DNA of 28,848 bases from positions 1 to 28,848 of the forward strand of contig UQXC01000026.1 of the NCBI GenBank assembly GCA_900544995.1. The letters run 5' to 3'. The number at the start of each line of letters is the position of its first letter. The stretch's first letter is position 1. This stretch comes from an uncultured Collinsella sp. (GTDB lineage: Bacteria; Actinomycetota; Coriobacteriia; Coriobacteriales; Coriobacteriaceae). Shown here in pieces: positions 22,718 to 28,848 of this stretch. The position numbers and the translations under genes were made by a program. The notes below the pieces were generated by a model. That model was not told the origin of the DNA, ran no database searches, and worked only from the letters and a program-made list of their open reading frames with translations.

Positions 22718-23002
22718 ATGCAGACAAAAAAGAAAGCGAGCGCCCCCAGCTTCCACACATCGGGCACCCGCTACGTAGCCGCCTCGAAAGAGGCTGCGAC
22801 CATCATACCATTCGAGGGCAAGCGCCCGACGGCACAGGAGCAGCTTGAGCGCTCCCAGTTCAAGGCGGGCGTCATGGTCGGCTTCCTCGCGGCCCTCATG
22901 ATCTTCCTCGCCGTGCTCTGGCTCTGGGTCATCCCCACGATGGACCAGGCTGTTGCCGACGCCCAGCGAGCCGTGGGCAGCATGGCGGTGCTCAATGCGT
23001 AA
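22718..23002 (+). CDS. Small single-pass membrane protein of the prophage
   Basis: 94 residues with one strong hydrophobic segment at about 51-72 (VMVGFLAALMIFLAVLWLWV). The N-terminus is basic and would lie in the cytoplasm; a short helix follows outside. ATG 22718 has AAAGGAG 8 nt upstream. It overlaps the next gene by 8 nt. Function unknown; early phage membrane proteins sometimes act in exclusion, but nothing here shows it. Confidence 0.65.
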   Translation: MQTKKKASAPSFHTSGTRYVAASKEAATIIPFEGKRPTAQEQLERSQFKAGVMVGFLAALMIFLAVLWLWVIPTMDQAVADAQRAVGSMAVLNA

Positions 23003-23330
23003 CGACGAGATATACCGCCCCAAACCCCAGAGCAACCAGCTTGAGATCTTCGGCCTGGGCATGGCTGGCGAGCAAGACGTTGCCGAGGCCAAGAAGTGGA
23101 TCGAGGCCAACCCCGAGGCGTGGCGGTTCATGCTCTCCAACGCCCGCCGCCTCAAGGAGAAGGGCTACGTGTCGATCAACTACCTGGTGAACATGGTGCG
23201 CAACGAGCTGCACGTTGGCTGCAAGAACGGCATAGCCCCAGCCATTGCCCGAATCATGGAGGCGCGGTACCCAGAGCTGCGCGGAGCCTTCAACAAGCAC
23301 CGCAGCCAGAGCGATGGGTTCAGCGAATGA
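22995..23330 (+). CDS. Unknown 111-aa prophage protein
   Basis: Starts at ATG 22995 inside the end of the membrane protein gene and ends in an ATGA overlap with the RusA gene. Mostly helical: EAKKWIEANPEAWRFMLSNA, then a central YLVNMVRNELHVG and IARIMEARYPELRGAF. It has the look of small helical proteins that precede RusA in phage early operons, possibly DNA-binding. No family named. Confidence 0.6.
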   Translation: MRNDEIYRPKPQSNQLEIFGLGMAGEQDVAEAKKWIEANPEAWRFMLSNARRLKEKGYVSINYLVNMVRNELHVGCKNGIAPAIARIMEARYPELRGAFNKHRSQSDGFSE

Positions 23331-23788
23331 GCTGGCAGCGCACCCTTGCGGCCACGGCGCACATCACCATGCACCCAGCAGAGCTTGTTGGAAAGCAGCG
23401 CCCTATGACCGACTACCGCAACCACCGCACCTACACGCCGACCAAGACGCTCAAGGCCGAGAAGGCCATCAAGGACGCGTTCCGCGCGGCATACGGCGAG
23501 ACCTTCGCCGACCACGACGGCCCGGTCGTGATGCGGATCTCGACCACCAGGCCGCTCGCGAAGAGCAACCCGAAGTACTGGGAGGGCCGCGCCGACCTCG
23601 GCAAGCCCGACTGGGACAACCTCGGCAAGCTCGCCTGCGACGCGCTCAACGGGATCGCCTTCAAGGACGATTCGCAGGTCGACATGGGAGCCGTCACCAA
23701 GCGCCCGAGGTCGCCATACGGCACCAAACCACGCATAGACATCTACATCGAGTACTTCGTCGAGGAGTACGTGAAGGAGAAGAAATGA
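23327..23788 (+). CDS. RusA-type Holliday junction resolvase
   Basis: 153 residues. The family signature is clear: Asp95, Asp97 and Lys101 in KPDWDNLGKL, Asp105 in DALNG, and Asp114/Asp115 in KDDSQV, the acidic residues that bind Mg and cut four-way junctions. It resolves recombination intermediates made by the ERF protein during phage replication. The start ATG 23327 overlaps the previous stop (ATGA). Its end overlaps the next gene in the same way. Confidence 0.92.
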   Translation: MSWQRTLAATAHITMHPAELVGKQRPMTDYRNHRTYTPTKTLKAEKAIKDAFRAAYGETFADHDGPVVMRISTTRPLAKSNPKYWEGRADLGKPDWDNLGKLACDALNGIAFKDDSQVDMGAVTKRPRSPYGTKPRIDIYIEYFVEEYVKEKK

Positions 23789-24102
23789 ACGCCAAATACT
23801 TCGAAGAGAACTGCTTTGAGGACTTCCACGGGACCAAGTTCCACAAAGCAGTGCTCGACCACGCCGCCTGCATCGCGAACAACCTCATGTTCGACGCCAC
23901 GCATCCTGACAACAACGACGGCGAGACGGCGGCAAACGCCTACCACGTGATGATCGCGCTTTGCGAGGCCGGGCTTTCCAGGATCGACGAGAAGTGCGTC
24001 GCCAAGAGCCGCGAGTTCATCGCCGACAAGATCAAGCCCGTCAGCGAGGAAGAGCGCGAGTTCGGTCGCGCGTTCCTTGCCGCCGTTCTCGGCATCAAAT
24101 AG
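23785..24102 (+). CDS. Unknown 105-aa prophage protein
   Basis: ATG 23785 overlaps the RusA stop. The sequence is helical, with HKAVLDHAACIANNLMFDAT and ANAYHVMIALCEAGLSR, and ends EFGRAFLAAVLGIK. No metal motif or TM. Supported by tight coupling in the operon. Function unknown. Confidence 0.55.
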   Translation: MNAKYFEENCFEDFHGTKFHKAVLDHAACIANNLMFDATHPDNNDGETAANAYHVMIALCEAGLSRIDEKCVAKSREFIADKIKPVSEEEREFGRAFLAAVLGIK

Positions 24103-24113
24103 GAGGTAACGAC

Positions 24114-24317
24114 ATGATCAACGAAGCCACCATCCAGGCGCAGTTCAAGCAGGCCACCGTGAAGGGCAGCGTTGCGACCCTGCAATTCGAGATCCTGACC
24201 GACAACGCCGACGCCTTCCGCATCATCAAGCAGAGCGGCAAGACGGTTTTGCTCACCGTGGCTGAGCAGCAGCAGGCCATGGACTTCGACGACGAGACGG
24301 GCGAGATCTATGGCTAA
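24114..24317 (+). CDS. Unknown 67-aa prophage protein
   Basis: ATG 24114 has AGGAGG 7 nt upstream, and the gene overlaps the DUF1351 gene by 8 nt. The peptide has beta strands (VATLQFEILTD, KTVLLTVAEQ) and an acidic end (DFDDETGEIYG). It appears complete and coupled. Function unknown. Confidence 0.6.
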   Translation: MINEATIQAQFKQATVKGSVATLQFEILTDNADAFRIIKQSGKTVLLTVAEQQQAMDFDDETGEIYG

Positions 24318-25293
24318 GGAAACCGAACCGCAGCAGGTCGAGGCAGAGGTCATCGAGGCCGAGGCCACCACGCTTGAGGTCACGTACACCGAGGCCACCA
24401 TCGCTTCGAACATGGACGCGTTGGAGGCCCACGTGAAGAAGGTCGTCGCCGACTACGAGGGCGCCACCTACGACCTCGCGAGCGCCCAGGCAATCAAGGA
24501 TGCCAAGCACGACCGCAGCTACCTCAACGGCATCAAGAAGGAGATCGACGAGCGCCGCAAGGCCGTGAAGCGCGAGTACAACAAGCCGCTCGACGCATTC
24601 GAGAGGCGCTGCAAGCAGATCACGGCCATCATCGACGAGTCAACCGACGCCATCAAGGCGCAGCTCGACGAGGCCGAGCAGATGCGCAAGGACGCGCTCT
24701 ACTCACGCCTACAGCAGCACTACGAGGAGTTCGCGGGGCTGCTCGCACCGGTCGTCCCCTACGAGCGCCTGCATGAGCCGCAGTGGCTCAACAAGACCTT
24801 CGGCGAGATCAAGGCGCAGCAGGCGCTTGAGGCAAAGGTGTCCGACGTGGCCAGAGACTGGGAAACGCTCAAGGCCCAGCAGGAGGCGATGCCGCACTAC
24901 GCCGACGCGGAGCGCGAGTTCTTCCGCACGCTCGACCTCGGAGCCGCCTTGAACGCGGCGCGTCTGGCCGACGAGGAAGACCAGCGAATCGCCGAGCTGA
25001 AGGCGGCCATGGCACCCGAGCCTGAGCCGGAGCCTGAACCTGAACCAGAGCCTGAGCCAGAGCCGATCGCAGCGCCCGAGCCTGAGCCGATGCCCGCGCC
25101 AGTGCCAATGCCCGCACCAATGCCGGCACCCATGCCAGCACCGGTCGCGGAGCCTTTGGAGGCGTGGACGGTCGAGGTGCCGAGCGCCACGCGATCGCAG
25201 ATGCAGGCGCTCGCATCCCTGCTCAAGGCGCAGGGAATCACCGGAAGCATCCGCCGGGGCACGCCAGCCAAGGTGGCAGCGAGGATGGAGTAG
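24310..25293 (+). CDS. DUF1351 phage protein with Pro-rich linker
   Basis: 327 residues. The N-terminal 30-215 are long charged helices (KEIDERRKAVKREYNKPLDAF) typical of DUF1351, a family found next to phage recombination genes of the RecT/ERF type. Residues about 234-282 form a low-complexity linker with repeated EP and then MPAP/PM units, then a short C-terminal domain (RSQMQALASLLKAQGITGSI) resembling a small helical cap. Starts inside the previous gene; it stops 3 nt before the ERF gene. Probably works with the annealing protein; biochemical role not established. Confidence 0.8.
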   Translation: MAKETEPQQVEAEVIEAEATTLEVTYTEATIASNMDALEAHVKKVVADYEGATYDLASAQAIKDAKHDRSYLNGIKKEIDERRKAVKREYNKPLDAFERRCKQITAIIDESTDAIKAQLDEAEQMRKDALYSRLQQHYEEFAGLLAPVVPYERLHEPQWLNKTFGEIKAQQALEAKVSDVARDWETLKAQQEAMPHYADAEREFFRTLDLGAALNAARLADEEDQRIAELKAAMAPEPEPEPEPEPEPEPEPIAAPEPEPMPAPVPMPAPMPAPMPAPVAEPLEAWTVEVPSATRSQMQALASLLKAQGITGSIRRGTPAKVAARME

Positions 25294-25296
25294 ACG

Positions 25297-25866
25297 ATGG
25301 CAGAAGACAAGCACATGACGCTGGCCGAGGCCGTGGCCCAGGTGCAGCGATCCGTGGTGGTGCCCAAGGCACGCTACAACGCCCACGGCAACTTCTACTA
25401 CCGCAGCATGGAGGACATCGTTGCGGCGCTCAAGGAGCCGTGCAAGGCGGCGGGAATCGCCTTCACGCTCAACGACTCGATCGAGCAGATCGGCGAGCGC
25501 TACTACGTCAAGGCCACGTGCCGCCTGTTCTTCGAGGACGGCCACGGCGAGCCTTTGGAGATCGATGCGTACGCCCGCGAGCCTTTGAGCCAGAAGGGCA
25601 TGAACGAGGCGCAGGTCACGGGCAGCGCATCGAGCTATGCCCGCAAGTACGCGCTCTGCGGAGCTTTCGACATCGACGGCACGAGTGACCCCGACACCCT
25701 CATGGGTGACGGCAAGCCCGCCGAGAAGGAGCCGCCCGAGTTCGGCCAATTCATCGCCAAGTGCAAGAGCTGCGGCACCTCCTACCAGTTCGAGAGCCGC
25801 CAGCAGTACGAGCAGTTCAAGGCCAACCCCGGGTGCTGCCCGTCCCCCGCATGGCAGGTCGTGTAG
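25297..25866 (+). CDS. erf: ERF-family single-strand annealing protein
   Basis: 189 residues. Core motifs KARYNAHGNFYYRSMEDI (24-41) and GSASSYARKYALCGAFDID (108-126) are those of ERF proteins, which pair complementary single strands for phage recombination and circularisation. A short C-terminal zinc-binding part (Cys155/158 and Cys179/180) follows. Neighbours RusA, DUF1351 and SSB form a recombination set. ATG 25297 is 3 nt after the previous stop. Confidence 0.9.
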   Translation: MAEDKHMTLAEAVAQVQRSVVVPKARYNAHGNFYYRSMEDIVAALKEPCKAAGIAFTLNDSIEQIGERYYVKATCRLFFEDGHGEPLEIDAYAREPLSQKGMNEAQVTGSASSYARKYALCGAFDIDGTSDPDTLMGDGKPAEKEPPEFGQFIAKCKSCGTSYQFESRQQYEQFKANPGCCPSPAWQVV

Positions 25867-25869
25867 GCC

Positions 25870-26217
25870 ATGCAAGACCTCTACGCCGAGCGCATGCAGC
25901 TCTTCGACAGGCTCATGGACGAGCTTCAGGCGCTGCGCAACAGCGGAAGCCAGTACGCCGAGAACGAGGCCGAGTACCGCAAGGCGCTGCGCATCGCGAT
26001 CCTTGAGGAGCGATCCAAGGGAACGCCAGTGACGGTGATAAGCGACCTCTGCCGAGGCCGTGAGGACATAGCCGAGCTGAAGCAGCGCAGGGACTGCGCC
26101 GAAGCGCTCTACAAGGCGAGCCAAGAGGCGATAAACGTGTACAAGCTCAAGATCCGAACCGTCGACGAGGACATAAAGCGCACCTGGTCGAACGGGACCG
26201 GCGAAGGGAGTTACTAA
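25870..26217 (+). CDS. Unknown 115-aa helical prophage protein
   Basis: ATG 25870 lies 3 nt after the ERF stop, and the stop abuts the SSB start. Mostly charged helix (ERMQLFDRLMDELQALRNSG; EDIAELKQRRDCAEALYKAS) with probable coiled-coil parts. No motif of a known enzyme. Its place between the ERF and SSB genes suggests an accessory to replication or recombination; that is inference only. Confidence 0.6.
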   Translation: MQDLYAERMQLFDRLMDELQALRNSGSQYAENEAEYRKALRIAILEERSKGTPVTVISDLCRGREDIAELKQRRDCAEALYKASQEAINVYKLKIRTVDEDIKRTWSNGTGEGSY

Positions 26218-26772
26218 ATGTCGATCAACCGAGTGAACATCAGCGGGAACTTGACCCGCGACCCCGAGCTGCGGGCTACCCAGGGCGGCATGCAGGTTCT
26301 GGGCTTTGGCGTGGCCGTCAACGACCGCCGCCGCAACCAGCAAACCGGCGAGTGGGAGGACTACCCGAACTTCGTGGACTGCACGATGTTCGGCAACCGC
26401 GCCGAGAGCATGGGCCGCATCCTGCACAAGGGCATGAAGGTGGCCATCGAGGGCAAGCTGCGCTATTCGAGCTGGGACAAGGATGGCCAGCGCCGATCCA
26501 AGCTTGAGGTGATCGTGGACGAGATCGAGCTCATGAGCCAGAAGCAAGCCCCGGCGGCACCGCAGGGATACCAGCAGCAGTACGCGCCGCAGCCCGCCCC
26601 GCAGGCGGCGCCCCAGCAGTGGAACGCGCAGCAGGCCTACCAGCAAGCCCCGGCGGCACCGCAGGGATACCAGCAGCAGTACGCGCCGCAGCCCGCCCCG
26701 CAGGCGGCGCCGCAGCAAGCGCCCATGCCGCCCGCCCAGGAAAGCCTGTACGACGGCGACATCCCGTTTTAG
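26218..26772 (+). CDS. ssb: Single-stranded DNA-binding protein
   Basis: 184 residues. The OB fold is typical: MSINRVNISGNLTRDPELR, then FGVAVNDRR, VDCTMFGNRAE and KGMKVAIEGKLRYSSWD. The Gln/Pro/Ala-rich tail (about 108-175) ends in DGDIPF, the acidic tip that binds partner proteins. The tail contains an internal 33-residue repeat. It coats single strands in phage DNA replication and works with the ERF and RusA proteins. Starts directly at the previous stop. Confidence 0.95.
   Translation: MSINRVNISGNLTRDPELRATQGGMQVLGFGVAVNDRRRNQQTGEWEDYPNFVDCTMFGNRAESMGRILHKGMKVAIEGKLRYSSWDKDGQRRSKLEVIVDEIELMSQKQAPAAPQGYQQQYAPQPAPQAAPQQWNAQQAYQQAPAAPQGYQQQYAPQPAPQAAPQQAPMPPAQESLYDGDIPF
26543..26711 (+). 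repeat. 70-bp exact tandem duplication in the SSB tail (period 99 bp)
   Basis: 26543-26612 and 26642-26711 are identical over 70 bp, 99 bp apart, in frame (33 codons). Each encodes QAPAAPQGYQQQYAPQPAPQ plus AAP; the spacer adds QQWNAQQAYQ. It lengthens the flexible tail and may change in copy number by slippage or recombination. Confidence 0.9.
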
Positions 26773-26785
26773 GGGCGATGGCGGC

Positions 26786-27448
26786 ATGCAGGTACTGGAC
26801 TCGCTCATAGACGGGCCGCTTAGGCTGCGCAACCGCAGGGAGGGCGACGAGCTTATCGGCATGATCGTCCGGTACCTGCGAACTGGCGAGCAGCCCGAGC
26901 CTCGGACGGACGCCCAAGAGGCCGTGCTGTTCGCCGTGCAGCCCGTCATGGAGACCTCGCGCAAGCGCATCGTGGCGGGAGGATCGGGCGGCAAAGCGGC
27001 AAGCAAACCCGAGAGCAAACGGGCAAGCGAAACGGGAAGCAAACCGCCAAGCAAAAGCGGAAGCAAAACGCAGAGCAAAGCGGCAAGCAACGATGCAAGC
27101 AAACCCGAGAGCAAACGAGCAAGCGAAGAGGAAGAGGAAGAGGAAGAGGAAGAGGAGTCAGGAAAAGGGATTAAGGAAAGAGGGAAAGCGGCGCGTTTCC
27201 GCGCCCCCTCTCCCGCCGAGGTCGCCGAATACGCCCAGCAGTTCGCTGCGAACAAGGGCCTCGACCTCACCGCCCTCGATTTCGACCCCGAGCGCTTCGT
27301 CGACTTCTACGCCCAAAAGGGCTGGATGATCGGGCGATCGCACATGAAGGACTGGAAGGCCACGGTGCGCAACTGGGTGCGCACCTCGAAGCCAAAAAAC
27401 GGCATGGCAAAGGAGGTGCCAGACGATGGATTTTCGGCCTACGACTGA
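26786..27448 (+). CDS. Phage replication protein (DUF6291 / DnaD-like)
   Basis: 220 residues. The N-terminal 1-65 (GDELIGMIVRYLRTGEQPEP, AVLFAVQPVMETSRKR) resembles DUF6291, a phage replication family. A long Ser/Lys-rich linker with repeated SK units (about 72-113) leads to 11 Glu in a row (114-124). The C-terminal 140-205 with PSPAEVAEYAQQFA and WMIGRSHMKDWKATVRNWVR is like the end of phage replisome organisers. It probably loads the DnaC-like protein at the origin. Its end overlaps that gene by 23 nt. Confidence 0.75.
   Translation: MQVLDSLIDGPLRLRNRREGDELIGMIVRYLRTGEQPEPRTDAQEAVLFAVQPVMETSRKRIVAGGSGGKAASKPESKRASETGSKPPSKSGSKTQSKAASNDASKPESKRASEEEEEEEEEEESGKGIKERGKAARFRAPSPAEVAEYAQQFAANKGLDLTALDFDPERFVDFYAQKGWMIGRSHMKDWKATVRNWVRTSKPKNGMAKEVPDDGFSAYD
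27125..27157 (+). repeat. GAA/GAG tract (11 Glu codons)
   Basis: Alternating GAA and GAG codons ending GAG-GAG-TCA, within a longer region of degenerate AGCAAA repeats (about 26995-27125). A purine-rich 33-bp run prone to slippage; each loss or gain of 3 nt keeps the frame. Confidence 0.85.
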
Positions 27449-28139
27449 GTGCCCGCACTGCGGCGCGACCCTCAAGGCCCGCACCACGCGGCTCGCTGGG
27501 CGGACGCTGTTCTGCGGCTACGAGCAGTGCGGCTGCGCGGGTGCCGAGGCCGAGCGCGAGAAGGAGCGCCAGGCCGAGGCCGAGGCGGCTCGCAAGGCTG
27601 CGCTCGACAGAGCCATGCACGACTGGAAGCGGGCGGGCGTGCCCGATCGCTACGTGAGCCTCGACCACCCCTTGGCCGCCGAGATCGCCGAGTGCATGAA
27701 GCGCGGCCAGTGGGTGTACCTCTGGGGAGACGTCGGAACTCACAAGACCACCTGCGCCGCGGCCGTGGCGAAGCGCCTGGCCGGCGGCAAGCGGTCGGTG
27801 CTCATGGCACCGATGTACCGCATCCTCGACGAGATCCAGCGCAGCTTCCACGACGGCGGCGACCCGCTCAAGCGCTACGCCGAGGTGCGCTACCTGATCG
27901 TGGACGACCTGGGCAAGCGCAGGCCGACGGGCTTCGTGCTCGACAGCCTTTTCAGCTTGATCGACCAGCGCTACTCCGCGATGCTGCCCACGCTGGTGAC
28001 CACGCAGTACAAGCCAAGCGACCTCGTGCGCAGGCTTGCCGAGCAGGGAGACCCTGACACCGCGAAGGCAATAGTGTCGCGGCTGAGGGGCGGCGCGAGG
28101 GTCGAGCACTTCGATGGCCCGGACGGGAGGCTGGAATGA
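27426..28139 (+). CDS. DnaC-like helicase loader (AAA+ ATPase)
   Basis: 237 residues. An N-terminal zinc finger (Cys9/12, Cys30, Cys35/37) and Glu/Ala-rich helix are followed by an AAA+ domain. Walker A reads GDVGTHKTT (101-109): the usual Gly before Lys is His here. Walker B is YLIVDD (156-161), and sensor 1 is LVTTQY. It would load the host or phage helicase on the origin opened by the preceding protein. ATG 27426 overlaps the previous gene by 23 nt and its own stop overlaps the next start (ATGA). A phage-type loader is clear; activity depends on the changed P-loop. Confidence 0.85.
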   Translation: MDFRPTTECPHCGATLKARTTRLAGRTLFCGYEQCGCAGAEAEREKERQAEAEAARKAALDRAMHDWKRAGVPDRYVSLDHPLAAEIAECMKRGQWVYLWGDVGTHKTTCAAAVAKRLAGGKRSVLMAPMYRILDEIQRSFHDGGDPLKRYAEVRYLIVDDLGKRRPTGFVLDSLFSLIDQRYSAMLPTLVTTQYKPSDLVRRLAEQGDPDTAKAIVSRLRGGARVEHFDGPDGRLE

Positions 28140-28591
28140 TCCTCGATGCGGGGGTGCTTCGCGGCTACCCCAAAGAGCGAGCCGAGCTTTACGGCAAGCC
28201 TCACCTGGGGGCGCACTACACCCACGGAAAGGCCTACGAGGCGCTTTCGCCCCGGTGCTGCGTCTGCGGCAGGCGCGCAGGAAGCGTGCACCACGTGGCG
28301 CACCGGTCTTGGGGCGAGACGTTCCGCCTGGTCACGCCGTGCGGCACCTGGGACTTGCGAAGCCCGCTGTTCTGCCTCTGCGGCAGCGGCACCACCGGAT
28401 GCCACGACAAGTTCCACGGCGGGGCGCGGCTCAAGGCCGAGTGGCGCTGGCGGCATCCGGTCTACGAGGAGGCCTGGTGGACGGGCCAGCTGTTGCAGGT
28501 CTACGAGCCGCACGACCCCGGCCTCTACGAATACGGATATTGGCTGATCACAGACCGTGACGGCAACGAGATGATACGAGAAGGGATATGA
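28136..28591 (+). CDS. HNH-like zinc protein (possible nuclease)
   Basis: 151 residues. Metal-type motifs: CVCGRR (42-47), VHHVAHR (51-57), then CLCGSGTTGCHDKFHG (80-95). The order C-x2-C, HH, C/H-x3-H fits a zinc-bound HNH (beta-beta-alpha metal) fold. Many phages have HNH genes at this place after the loader. ATG 28136 overlaps the previous stop. Whether it cuts DNA or only binds zinc cannot be told. Confidence 0.65.
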   Translation: MILDAGVLRGYPKERAELYGKPHLGAHYTHGKAYEALSPRCCVCGRRAGSVHHVAHRSWGETFRLVTPCGTWDLRSPLFCLCGSGTTGCHDKFHGGARLKAEWRWRHPVYEEAWWTGQLLQVYEPHDPGLYEYGYWLITDRDGNEMIREGI

Positions 28592-28594
28592 CCC

Positions 28595-28810
28595 ATGGAA
28601 ATCAAGACATGCGAGCAGTACGTGCTCGACCAGCTGGAGCAGGCGCGGGCTGAGCGCGATTGGCTGCGCGAAAAGCTTGAGCAGGCGCAGGACGAGGCAG
28701 AGGAGCTGCGCGGCAAGCTCATGGAGCGCGGCGAGCACGATGCCTCGAAGGTCGAGCAGGCCATCCGCAAGGAAGGCCGCCGTAAGCTCTACCGCGACGG
28801 CAGCGGCTAA
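28595..28810 (+). CDS. Small coiled-coil prophage protein
   Basis: 71 residues. Nearly one long charged helix (QYVLDQLEQARAERDWLREK followed by EQAQDEAEELRGKL), with Leu spaced as in a coiled coil, and a basic end (RKEGRRKLYRDGSG). ATG 28595 follows the previous stop by 3 nt. Last complete gene of the window. Function unknown. Confidence 0.65.
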   Translation: MEIKTCEQYVLDQLEQARAERDWLREKLEQAQDEAEELRGKLMERGEHDASKVEQAIRKEGRRKLYRDGSG

Positions 28811-28848
28811 CGCCCCAGGGGGGGAGAAGGACGGGAAGCGACGATCGA

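Larger units (their letters stand above)
19685..28848. mobile_element. Prophage (left part) integrated at tRNA-Glu
   Basis: Order: serine integrase, unknown gene and repressor on the minus strand, operator region, Cro-like gene, then an early operon with resolvase, annealing protein, SSB and replication genes on the plus strand. This is the typical order of a temperate siphophage left arm. attL must lie in or near the tRNA 3' half; attR and the packaging, head, tail and lysis genes lie beyond the right edge, so the element is not complete here. Confidence 0.9.

Noticed and set aside
26995..27125. Short AGCAAA repeats taken as a CRISPR array
   Set aside because: Units are 6-12 nt, degenerate, in frame, and encode Ser-Lys repeats inside a gene; no spacers of even length.
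24709..27270. 853-codon open frame on the minus strand across the prophage early genes
   Set aside because: Low-complexity Leu/Arg/Ser sequence that opposes well-supported DUF1351, ERF, SSB and replication genes with tight overlaps; no ribosome site or domain.

Overview
The window is high-GC bacterial DNA that looks like a gut Coriobacteriia chromosome, most likely Collinsella. This is inference from gene content and style: an actinobacterial-type MurT/GatD lipid II amidation enzyme, strong AGGAGG ribosome sites, several glycerol/iron alcohol dehydrogenases, and a GC-rich resident siphophage-type prophage. No 16S gene is present, so the genus is not proven.

Left region (1-4350): the 3' end of a sensor histidine kinase gene, then a ~3.7 kb accessory island between two diverged ~200-bp direct repeats (280-480 and 4145-4350). 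Each repeat contains the last codons of guaA and its downstream terminator, so the island sits at the 3' end of guaA, a known integration site of genomic islands. The cargo is (i) a DUF3800 protein gene preceded by a strongly structured RNA and an intrinsic terminator, the whole bounded by a 63-nt direct repeat, and (ii) a two-gene operon: an unknown 216-aa protein and a 510-aa protein with a possible PD-(D/E)XK nuclease-like N-terminus and a Gly/Ala-rich hydrophobic C-terminal half. Both look like stress or phage-defence type cargo; no integrase is left in the island.

Core region (4335-19761): guaA, a divergent cytoplasmic-type asparaginase, a small XRE regulator facing an unknown gene across a perfect 24-bp palindrome, a DUF1648 membrane protein downstream of the YchF ATPase gene, a multi-cluster ferredoxin-like protein, two GldA-family dehydrogenases, an iron alcohol dehydrogenase, and a plus-strand operon of two helical-repeat-like paralogues followed by a natural MurT-GatD fusion. 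A tandem pair of 63-nt inverted-repeat elements precedes a tRNA-Glu(TTC) gene.

Right region (19685-28848, open at the right edge): a prophage integrated at tRNA-Glu. A large serine integrase is encoded on the minus strand and reads through the tRNA 3' half, ending inside the anticodon loop. Next come a small unknown gene and a repressor (all minus), a three-operator switch, a Cro-like gene, and an early operon with many ATGA-type overlaps: Myb-like/zinc protein, membrane protein, RusA resolvase, DUF1351 protein, ERF single-strand annealing protein, SSB, a replication initiator-like protein, a DnaC-like loader and an HNH-like protein. Structural genes and attR lie beyond the window.
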